Shown piece after piece: positions 54,735 to 64,000 of a DNA stretch of 64,000 nucleotides. Both the position numbers and the translations under genes were made by a program. Positions within the stretch are counted from its first letter, which is position 1, and every line of letters begins with the position of its first letter. Origin of the DNA: Dryocosmus kuriphilus (Eukaryota > Arthropoda > Insecta > Hymenoptera > Cynipidae). The notes below the pieces were generated by a model. The model did not search any database. It was given only the letters and a program-made list of their open reading frames with translations, and was not told the DNA's origin. The stretch lies in the NCBI GenBank assembly GCA_038277395.1, contig CM076190.1:182282001-182346000 (forward strand), given 5' to 3'.

Positions 54735-55460
54735 TAGGGGAGAGTGCCCTGAACTGGATAAGAGAAGTATTAACTTCATAAAACCTAAACATTTTAAGCA
54801 AAAAAGGAGAGTATTACATACCAAACTGAAGATAAAGTATTCTTTTAAACAATACAGGCATTGCAACATAGATTAAATCATATATGTGTTCATAATTAAT
54901 CTTTTTCAGAACCAGTGCACTTTTATCCAGATGAGGTTCTCGGACCACGATCTGGATAATCGCTTTTTACAGTAGTCACAGTGCCAACTGATAGATATTT
55001 CTCATGATATCACCAAATAACAGCTCAGCAGTATTACCTTGTAATGTTTTTCTATTAATACAGGGTGTTTTTTTTAACTTGACAAATCGAAATATCTCAA
55101 AAAATACGCATCCTACGAAAAAAAATGTCGTTAATAAAAACTTTTTATTTTCGAGGGGGAAAAGCGGTTTTGCAAAAATTTACCCCACTCCACCCCCTAA
55201 GGGTGCAGGGGTGGGGGTAACTTCGTAATTTCAAATGGGAACCCCAATTTTTTATCACAGATTCAGATTCTCATTTATGAAATACGTAAGTTTTGTTTGA
55301 AATTTTTTTTTCGATTCGCGATAGATGGCGCTGAAATTGCAAAAAATGTAATTGTTGAGTGTTTCAAGGATAACGCTTCCAAACAAGAGGTAAATGAGAC
55401 GTGTTGAATCTAAGGAAGATCATTCAATTGTAATCAGTTCAATTTTGGACGTTACTTTCG

Positions 55461-55550
55461 GGGTGCTTGATTTCAGTGAGTCCCCTCGCCTCTCACCATC
55501 GGGGTGCTTGATTTCAGATTTCAGTGAGTCCCTTCGCCTCTCACCATCTG
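55461..55550. repeat. Tandem duplication of about 50 bp in the left arm
   Basis: GGGGTGCTTGATTTCA followed by GTGAGTCCCCTCGCCTCTCA occurs twice in a row. A single inverted copy is at about 56968-57015 in the right arm, so the duplication arose in the left arm only. Confidence 0.75.
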
Positions 55551-55573
55551 GATTCTGGATTTCGATTTACATT

Positions 55574-56636
55574 TTACAATAAGTGCTCAAAATGATGTCC
55601 TCCCACTTCGATGCACTTGTTAATCCGAGCTTCCAAAGATTCCACACAACTGCGAAGTGTGTCTGGTGTTATTTGTGCACAAGCAGACCTGATTCGCTCG
55701 AGCATGTTATCACGAGTTGTGGGCACTTCTTGATACACGTTACTCTTTAGATAACCCCACAAATAGAAATCCGGCGCCGTAAGGTCTGGCGATCTGGCAG
55801 GCCAATTTACCGGACCTCCTCTACCGATCCATCGACCATTGAATTCGCGATTGAGTACTTCCCGCGCGATTGCCGAATAATGTGCTGGGCAACCGTCATT
55901 TTGAAACCACATGTTTTGTCGCACCTTCCAAGCTTAGGTCTTCAAACAATGTTGGAAGTTCATTTTCTAAAAAGTTACGATATTTTTCACCGTTCAAATT
56001 GCCATCAATAAAATACGGGCCGATAAGTTGATCTCCAATTATTCCACACCAAACATTCACTAACCATGGACGCTGATGCTCAACTTCACGCAACCAGTGT
56101 GGGTTTTCTCTACTCCAATAATGCATGTTGTGTCGATTAACGTTACCATGGTTTGTGAAAGAAGACTCGTCTGAGAACATTACTCGAAAAAAGAAGTTGG
56201 GATTTCCTTGTATCTGCTGGAGCGCCCATTGACAAAATGTTACGCGGTTCTGAAAATCATTGCCATGAAGTTCTTGATGCAGTGAAATATGATAAGGATG
56301 ATATTTATTACGTTTTAATATCTTACAAACACTGGATAGAGACATTCCGGAATCGCGGCTTACTTGTCGCGTACTAACATGAGGGTCATGAGTGACTGCA
56401 GCTAAAATCGCGATTTCTGTATCAACTCCAGTAAACCTTAATTGACGGTTCCTTTTTTTCGATTGTACACTTCCGTCAGCCAGGAACTTTCTGACAACCC
56501 GGTAAAAGGAAGATTGTGAAGCAACACTTTTTGGAAAACGATGAGCATAAAGCGTGATAGCATCATTGATATTCCTGCCACTTTCTCCATAAGTGAGAAT
56601 CATTTCAATTTTCTGTTGTTGAGATATAATTTCCAT
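55574..56636 (-). pseudogene. DD41D transposase, one frameshift
   Basis: The start is taken at MEIISQQQKIEMILTYGE (56636), the N-terminal helix-turn-helix region of DUF4817 type. A second DNA-binding part follows (HVSTRQVSRDSGMSLSSVCK). The catalytic Asp residues are in MFSDESSFTNHG, WFQNDGCPAHYS and SPDLTAPDFYLWG. The frame ends at 55896 and the rest continues in another frame from about 55924 to 55574, so a single small indel near 55920 breaks it. Total length about 350 residues, otherwise without stops, which suggests recent activity. Confidence 0.9.
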
Positions 56637-57127
56637 TGTAAAAGTCTTTAATTCAAGTAATGAGGGAATACAACGACACCTAAACCAACCCAAACGAACG
56701 TGACCAACAATAATAATCCAAACGAAAGCAACTAATTACGATCAACTCAAATGAACGCAATCAACACACCCAAATCAAATGAACACAATCAACCCTCCTA
56801 ACGAATGAACGTTAATCACGGACAGACGCGGTTAGCGCTCGATTGTGTGACCAACTGACTCAATGATATGTAATGTCTACATCCAAAATCGACTATCGAC
56901 AACCAACTGCTTTCGGGAAAGTTTTTCTGCAGTTTTAGCACTTTTACTGTCCCTTGGCCGAAAGTTCAAGCACCCCGATGGTGAGAGGCGAGGGAATTCA
57001 CTGAAATCAAGCACCCGAAAGTAATGTCCAAAATTGAATTTATTACAATTGAATGATCTTCCTTACATTCAACACGTCTCATTTACTTTTTGTTTGGAAG
57101 CGTTATCCTTGAAACACTCAACAATTA

Positions 57128-57987
57128 CATTTTTTGCAATTGCAGCGCCATCTATCGCGAATCGAAAAAAAAATTTCAAACAAAACTTACGTATTTCATA
57201 AATGAGAATCTGAATCTGTGATAAAAAATTGGAGTTCCCATTTGAAATTACGAAGTTACCCCCACCCCTGCCCCCCTAGGGGGTGGGGTGGGGTAAATTT
57301 TTGCAAAACCGCTTTTCCCCCTCGAAAATAAAAAGTTTTTATTAAAAACATTTTTTTCGTAGGATGCGTATTTTTTGAGATATTTCGATTTGTCTAATTA
57401 AAAAAAGTAATTTCATTTTTCGCAATTTCAGCGCCATCTATCGCGAATCGAAAAAAAAATTTCAAACAAAACTTACGTATTTCATAAATGAGAATCTGAA
57501 TCTGTGATAAAAAATTGGGGTTCCCATTTGAAATTACGAAGTTACCCCCACCCCTGCCCCCCTAGGGGGTGGGGTGGGGTAAATTTGTACAAAACTGCTT
57601 TTCCCCCTCGAAAATAAAAAGTTTTTATTAAAAACATTTTTTTCGTAGGATGCGTATTTTTTGAGATATTTCGATTTGTCAAGTTAAAAAAAGCAATTTC
57701 ATTTTTCGCAATTTCAGCGCCATCTATCGCAAATCGAAAAAAAATTTTTCGAATTAAACTTACGTATTTCATAAAGGAGAATCTGAATCTGTGATAAAAA
57801 ATTGGGGTTCCCATTTGAAATTACGAAGTTACCCCCACCCCTGACCCCTTAGGGGGTGGGGTGGGGTAAATTTCTGCAAAAACGCTTTTCCCTCTCGAAA
57901 ATAAAAAGTTTTTATTAAGAACATTTTTTTCGTAGGATGCGTATTTTTTGAGATATTTCGATTTGTCAAGTTAAAAAAAACACCCTG
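57128..57987. repeat. Three tandem 286 bp copies of the transposon's right terminus
   Basis: The block beginning CATTTTT(C/T)GCAATTGCAGC or its variant recurs at 57128, 57414 and 57700, a constant spacing of 286. Each copy contains the inverted GGGGTGGGGTGGGGTAAATT region. The left end of the element has one copy. Confidence 0.9.
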
Positions 57988-58512
57988 TATAAACAATATT
58001 TTAAATTATTTTATCGAAATACGTTGGCTCCAACCTCTGTCATATTTACCATTATTATTAGTTAGGCAAGGTACAGGTTCGTATACGTTAATTTGCTTCT
58101 GACTTTTTAGTTCGTAACACTCAATCGTACCATCAGAAATAAAATCACTTCAGCAAACAAATCTAACCTTTCACGACTTCTCCAGATCGGGATACATGAC
58201 ACTGCCAATAAAAAGATATTAATTATGTTGTTCCTCAAAATTAGAAGACTCCTTCTGTGGAAATTTTTAAAGTCAAGTGTCCTGTGAATATAAGGAGCAA
58301 AAAAAAGCCATTCAAAAAAATTTTATCTCAGTAAAAATTTGAAACTTACCAGAGGATAAAGGTTACTTTGCCATGCAGAAAACACATTATGGTACAATCT
58401 CTTTTTGATAATGTTACTTATAAAAAAATACTACTCCTCGTTTAATTCAAATATAATGTTATTTTACACATTATTCAGTTTAGAAACTTATCCAGTTGAG
58501 GGCACTCACCCC

Positions 58513-59149
58513 TATACCATATTACCAAGTGCCTCCGCTACCACTGTTGGTTAGTTCTGTTTGTCGACAAACAGCTTTTCGAGCGCTGATCCGGGCAGCG
58601 ATTGGTCGCTAAAAGTGTCGTCACAATTCAAATAGGCAGAATAAACAAATTTTTGCAAAAGCAATACAAATTTATTAATTGCCGTAAAAATAGACTTGTG
58701 AACTACATTTTGAAAGTAACTAAAAAAAGTAACGATTTTTATATTTACCGTAACTGGAAAAAATGTATAACTAGTTAGTAACTAGTTACTTGTTTACAAA
58801 AGTAACATCGTTACCACCATCTTTCGAAAAAAGTAACTAGTTAAAAGTGACTAGTTACATCCCATCTCTGTTTATTTCTAGGGTGTCTAGCGACCCGGGA
58901 AAAACGGGAATTTGCCACGAATTTTGTGTACCTCCAAGAACAAGGGGAAATACCGCGAAAATTCATGAAAAGATCCAGGAAATCTGTCGCATTCATTTTT
59001 ATTTCAGAATTCTCAGTCTTTCTCCTATTCCCGCGTTTTCCCCCATTTTTAAAGACTTACCCTCTTCAAGAAACATCCCCATTTCCCCATGCCCTTCTCG
59101 TTTTTCTCGTCTTTCACTTAAATGTGGACTAAATTAATAAATCTCCATA
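58513..59149. other. Unclassified sequence with dispersed repeat fragments
   Basis: GTAACTAGTTAC-type sequence at 58700-58875 is an inverted relative of 51955-52075. A GGGAAAAACGGGAATTT-like short repeat lies near 58897. No gene is seen. Confidence 0.45.
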
Positions 59150-60480
59150 AAAAAGTCAACCATTTTTGGTTTTGAAAAAAGTCTATTTTAGTACAAAAGT
59201 CATTTATTCTTTCATTTTTGGTTTAGAAATTATCTTCTTCGATTGAAAAATTCAACGATTTGTTTGAAAATTCACCACTTTTGGTTGAAAATTGAACTAT
59301 TACATTTTTGTTTAAAAAGTAATTTCTTTATTGAAAGTTAAACTATTTATGATTGAAAACGTTTTTATTTGAAAATTAATTCTTTTATTTAAAAATCAAC
59401 TATAACAGTTTTGTTTGAAAATTAACCTGCCATGGTTAAAATTTCAATAACTTTGTTAAAAAATTCATTTTTGGTTGAAAAATCATGTTTCTTAGTTGAC
59501 AATTGAACTTTTTGACCTTTTTGTGTTAAAAACTGATATTTTTAGTTGAAAATCCCACTATTTTCTTAAAACCTGGTCTTTTTAGTTGAAACTTAAACTA
59601 TTCCGTTGAAAACTAGCTTTTTGTTATTGAAAATATAACTTGAAAAATCATGTTTTTTGGTTGAAAATTCAACTGCTTGACTGAAAATCTTTTTTTTTTT
59701 GTTCATAACTCATTTTTCTTGTGTGGAAAATGTTTGACTGAAAATTTCTTTGTTTGGGTTGATAATTCAATTATTTTATTCAAAATTGGTCTTTTTGAGT
59801 CAAAAGGTAAATCATTCCGTTGAAAACTAGTTTTTTGTTGTTGAAAATAGAACTTTTTAAAATGAAAGATTCAAATATTTTGATTAAAAGTTATTTTTTT
59901 TATTTTGAAAATTCAACTATTTTTGGTTAAATATAATAATTTTTTTATTCAAAATTTAGCTGTTCCATTTCTGGTTGAAAATTAATTTTTTTTTTTTGGA
60001 AATTTTTTTTTAATTCTATGATTTTGTTAAAAATGCATCTTTATTGGTTGAAAAATCATGTTTTTTGTTTGACAATAAATTCAACTGTTTTATTGAAAAT
60101 TTCTTTTTTTCGATTGGATATTCAACTATGTTTGGTTTAAAATATTTTTTTTTTTTGGTTTAAGTTTACTATAACATTTTCGTTTGAAAATCCATATTTT
60201 TTTAGTTGAAAATTAAACTATTTTGTTAATAATTAAGCTATTTCGTTTAAAATGAATATTTTTGTTGAAAAAATAACTGTTCCTTTATTAAAAATTCACT
60301 TTTTTGTTGCAAATTGAACTATTCTTTAAATATTCCTCTTCTTTGATTGGTAATAATTTAATTGAAATATTTGTCTGAAAATCCTTTTTCTTTAATTTTT
60401 GTGTGAAAATTTGACTATTTTTGTTTGAAAATTAATTGTTTTTTTGAAAATTCAAAAGTATTGCATATATTCTTTTAAAT
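59150..60480. repeat. Degenerate array of GTTGAAAATTCAACTA words
   Basis: Imperfect copies of a roughly 25-45 base unit containing TTGGTTGAAAATTCAACTAT follow each other without a fixed period. There is no coding potential. Confidence 0.75.
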
Positions 60481-60597
60481 GTTGGGCTTACTTCAGTTTA
60501 AACCGAAAAAAAAAAACAAAACACGTAATGTTTTGACTTTTCATTTCAAGCTATTTTCTTTGACACTTATCCTAAATAATAATTAAACATTGTATTT

Positions 60598-60757
60598 AGT
60601 ACTCTATAAACCTTGCGAAATTGCATTTTTTTTAAATTGTGTTTTCATATTCATTACTTTTTTACAAATTTGAGTTACTTTTTGGTTACTTTTGTTCTGA
60701 TAAAATGGTTACTACTTTAATATTTTTTAAGGCTTGAGCAGTTGCGAGCCCTGAAAC
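60598..60757. repeat. Dispersed repeat, copy 2
   Basis: Partner of 23631-23790, same orientation, with the shared AATTTGAGTTACTTTTTGGT core and the GAGCAGTTGCGAGCCCTG end. Confidence 0.7.
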
Positions 60758-60889
60758 GAGGAAAACTATAGATTAAATAGCATTCAGGAGAGTGAATTTG
60801 TAGTTTTAGGTACTTTATGCCAGTAGGTAGAATTTAATCCAGGAATAGTAATAAATGGAATTGGTTTAATAAATTATTAGGTAAAAATT

Positions 60890-62330
60890 CTGTTGAACTC
60901 TATGTTAATTTTTTTTTACTTAATTGAATTCGAATTAATTCCAATAAGCTTCTTTGAATTCCATTCAATTATATTGCGTTTCATTAGTTCATTGAATCCT
61001 ATTGAATTTCAATTTAGCCCTTTACATTTAATTTAATTCTATTGAATTTACCAAATTGCACTTAACTTTATTGAATTCCACTGTATTCCCTTTATCTTTG
61101 TTGTATTTTATTTATCTCAAATTTAATCGCATCAACTTTCAGTACGTACAATTCTATTCAATTCCATTAAATTCCGTTGAACTTCACTGACTTTGATTGA
61201 GTTCTATTAAATTTCAATGAATTCCATATTATTCTGTTGAATTTTTCATTAAAAGTCATTGAATTGTGTATACATTCATTAATGAATTAATTAAACTGCA
61301 TTTCATTGATTTCTGATGAATTCCGTTGAATACTAGTGAATCTAAATGAATTGAATTTCATTGAATTCTTTTAAGTTCCATTGAATTTTATTGAATTCAA
61401 TAGGGATTTATCATAAATTCCGTTGAATTCCATGAAATTCTGTCGAATGTATTTAATAAATTCCAATTTCATTAACTTCCATTGAGTAGTATTGAATTTC
61501 TTTGAATTTCATTGAATATTTATTAATGCTATTCGATTTTTTTAGAATTCCATATTAACTTCCATTCGAAGTGTTAACCGCACTGACTTATTTTGGATTC
61601 TTTCAAATTTTTTGAATCTCTTGGAATCTCTTGGAATTCTTTTTAATTCTTTTGTCTTCTCTTGGATTCTTTTAATTATTTTGAGTTCTCTTGAATTCTT
61701 TTAATTCTTTTGAAGTTTTTGAATTCTAGTGAAATATTTTTTAATTATTTGAATTATTTTGAATTCTTTCAATGATTTCAAATTCCTTGAATTCTTTTGA
61801 ATTCTTTCAGTTCTCTTGAATTCTTTCAATTCCTTTAAATTTACATTCCAGAGCATTCTATTGAATTCTGTTGCAATCCGCTGGATTTCATTGAATTCCA
61901 CTTAATTCTGTTGCATTCCGTTTTATTTTATTGAATTTCAATGAATTCCTTAAAATTTAATTGATTTCTGAATTCATTGAACTAATTTCCGATGACTTCC
62001 GCTGAATTCAATTCTACTGTATTGAAATCCTTTAAATTCCCTATTATTAATTATTTGATTGCATTGCCTCACAAGTTAATTTCAATGAATTCCAATTACT
62101 TCCAATAAACTCCATTGAATTCCAATTAACTCTATTGAATTTCAATTAATTCTATTGAATTGCAGTGAATTCTATTAAATTGCAGCGAATTATATTTAAT
62201 TCCAGTGAATTCCATCGAATTCCCATGAATTCGATTGAATTCCTTAGTATTTCATAGAATCCCATTGATTAAATTCCTTAGAATTCAGCTGAATTCTCTT
62301 GAAGGTCTTTTAATTTGAAATTATACAATA
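60890..62330. repeat. Degenerate ATTGAATTCC simple-repeat array
   Basis: Imperfect copies of TTGAATTCCATTGAATTT and TTCTTTTGAATTC follow each other over 1.4 kb. It is related in composition to the arrays at 300-2035. A minus-strand 66-codon frame inside is repeat-derived. Confidence 0.8.
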
Positions 62331-62480
62331 AATTATTAGCTCGATTATAAGTCCTCTAAATCGATTTGTATGTTTAATTTTTGATCAATTTATTTTCGAC
62401 TTGTAATTTTTGTTTTTAATTTTTCGAATTGTTATACTTTTAAAGACTTTTAATTTAAAAATCTTTTATTTTGAATATTT

Positions 62481-62501
62481 CACACACACACACACACACA
62501 C
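62481..62501. repeat. (CA)n microsatellite
   Basis: About ten uninterrupted CA dinucleotides. Confidence 0.95.
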
Positions 62502-64000
62502 TTTTTTTCAATTTCAAAGGCTAATATAATATAAATTTCGTTTGGACGTCCTTTAGCTCAAGAGAGTTTTTTTTCATGCTTAAAATTTTTAATTATTAAT
62601 CGCAATTTTATTTATTAAATTCCAACGTTTTTTATTCTAGATATTATATCTAGAATCGCCCGGAATCGACAAGTCCTTCATAGTTATACTAACAATAAAT
62701 ATTAAACGGACAAATTTTTATTTGTAATTTAACAAATTTTTAATTTCAACTTTCAAGTCTAAAAATTCAAATGGATTAATTCTCTTTCTTCATCCCAGAA
62801 AATTAGAATCATAGGGAGTTTTATCTTTCCATCAACAATTATTGTTTTTGTCAAAAAATCCTAACTTTGGACATTTTCAGGTTGTGCACGTAACCTGAAT
62901 AAATTTACGTCAGTTCGTTATAAATAGAAACAACAAACCTACGTCATTAATTTAAATCCGTATATTTCGAAAGTGTACCTTAACTATTTTCCACTTTCCG
63001 AAGTAGTTTCTCGAGTAATTGTTCTATTGTGAAAATTACGAGCAAACTTTATGTGCTCTATATGTACTTCTTGAAATTTTGACCTTTCAACTTCGAGTGC
63101 GAATTAAGGATATGCACGCAAAGTTCAAAAGCGACCGTTATGTACCCACTTTTCACTCCTTTCAAAAGATCACGACACGCACGATCACAAAATCAATTTC
63201 AGTAAGATTTATAAAATGTTTATTTAACCTTAATTTCGTATCTTCAAAATAATTATCATCACTTGATTTTAACAGGAAAGGTGTACAATTACATAGTCAA
63301 AAACATGCCATACATTATATACATATATAAAAAAAAAAAAATCATTAGTCTTTAAAAAATATTTCGTGAGAATCAACACCTGTCTTCCAGAAATAACTTG
63401 CAGCGGAAGTAATTACATTAACTTTCTTTGAAGGTCGTCACGATCAGCACCACTAAAACCCTAATACTAAACTTTCATATTAATTTCATAAAGTTTCATT
63501 GAAAATGGTGTGTTTTATTCGTTTATAATTTTAATGTATTGAAATTAAACTTCCATACAATTCCTTTTGTCAAAGAGGTCCACTTTGAAGAAAATGACGT
63601 CTTTGAAAAAGTAAACCTTCTTGACGAATCTCATCCTATATTTTTTCTATCATCTATACGAGGCAAAATCTTTACAAAAAAATACCCGACCCATCGGGCT
63701 AGGATTTTCAAAAATTGTACACACCCCAATTTGGAAATCACTGAACTCAATCAAGAGATTTCTCGTCATTTGAGACCGGTGCCAGGCATCCCTGATAAGT
63801 TGTCATAGGTCGTGACTCCCTCGGTATCAGGTGGTGGGTGGGAAGGTCTTGGTACGTGGTCTCCAGGGTATGTTTTAAGCTCAGACTCTATACCCTGAGG
63901 TCTGAATCACGTCCTTCGACCTGCCAGAGGTTTATGAAGTTAAGTGAAGGAAGCAAGACTAATTGCAGGTCAATCGATATCCATCGATGATACAAACAAT
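62502..64000. other. Unclassified sequence at the window end
   Basis: AT-rich to about 63780, then clearly more GC-rich to the end (GGTGGTGGGTGGGAAGGTCT and so on). An 89-codon + strand frame at 63539-63808 has no recognised domain. The GC-richer tail could be the start of a further element or gene outside the window; nothing can be named. Confidence 0.35.

Larger units (their letters stand above)
55061..57987 (-). mobile_element. Tc1/mariner-superfamily element, DD41D type, with long inverted ends
   Basis: A 2927 bp element bounded by TA (55059-55060 and 57988-57989). The ends begin CAGGGTGTTTTTTTTAACTT, and the inverted arms extend at least 330 bases; matches to left-arm sequence continue to about 56965 on the right side. 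The right end carries three tandem copies of the terminal block. It codes for a transposase with one visible frameshift. The encoded spacing of 41 residues between the second and third Asp matches the DD41D (rosa/Visitor) group. Confidence 0.88.
54737..58512. mobile_element. Older TA-flanked element interrupted by a DD41D transposon
   Basis: A 26 bp inverted repeat with two mismatches (GGGGAGAGTGCCCTGAACTG at the left) lies at 54737-54762 and 58487-58512, with TA on both sides. Removing the inner transposon (55061-57987 and one TA) leaves about 850 bp of AT-rich DNA without a transposase, so this is a nested, non-autonomous element. Confidence 0.65.

Noticed and set aside
63539..63808. An 89-codon + strand frame near the window end
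   Set aside because: No recognisable domain, codon pattern or splice context. It may be chance.

Overview
The window looks like nuclear DNA from an arthropod, most likely an insect and plausibly a hymenopteran. The reasons are spliced genes with GT-AG introns, a strongly AT-rich intronic and intergenic background, insect-type protein families and mariner-class transposons. The species cannot be fixed from the sequence alone.

Five protein-coding genes can be read exon by exon. (1) A KAT6 (MOZ/MORF/Enok) histone acetyltransferase lies on the + strand from about 2.9 or 3.9 kb to 25.4 kb. It has a double PHD finger, a Ser/Lys-rich linker, the MYST zinc finger, the catalytic core, long Lys/Glu and Gln tracts and a conserved C-terminal tail. 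Its 3'UTR runs to about 27.1 kb. (2) A two-exon, 114-residue HMG-box protein of the protamine-like (MST-HMG) type lies on the minus strand at 31.0-31.4 kb. (3) A three-exon group XII secreted phospholipase A2 lies on the minus strand at 31.8-32.8 kb. (4) A two-coding-exon dithiol glutaredoxin with a CPFC active site lies on the minus strand at 33.7-34.2 kb. (5) A four-exon ZCCHC24 orthologue lies on the minus strand at 40.6-49.7 kb. KAT6 and the MST-HMG-type protein are both expected to act on chromatin. Otherwise the genes look like independent neighbours, not a pathway.

The rest is repeats and mobile-element debris. The main pieces are GAATTC-rich degenerate arrays at both window ends (0.3-2.0 and 60.9-62.3 kb), a TTAA-flanked MITE (11.7-12.7 kb), a layered inverted-repeat element (19.3-20.8 kb) and a frameshifted mariner (20.8-22.1 kb) inside KAT6 introns. 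A 3.7 kb terminal-inverted-repeat element (27.2-30.9 kb) has opposed pyrimidine and purine simple-repeat arms and two smaller elements with the same CCCTG ends nested inside it. An approximately 5 kb satellite with a roughly 600 bp higher-order period fills the last ZCCHC24 intron. Three 0.9-1.3 kb foldback copies sit at 50.7-54.3 kb. A DD41D Tc1/mariner-class element (55.1-58.0 kb) is nested in an older TA-flanked element.

The most interesting points are two candidate alternative first exons of KAT6 whose phases fit the known exons (2908-3048 and 9188-9233), the small sperm-chromatin-type HMG protein, and the CCCTG element family with apparent 2-bp target duplications. I did not find a new multi-gene system.
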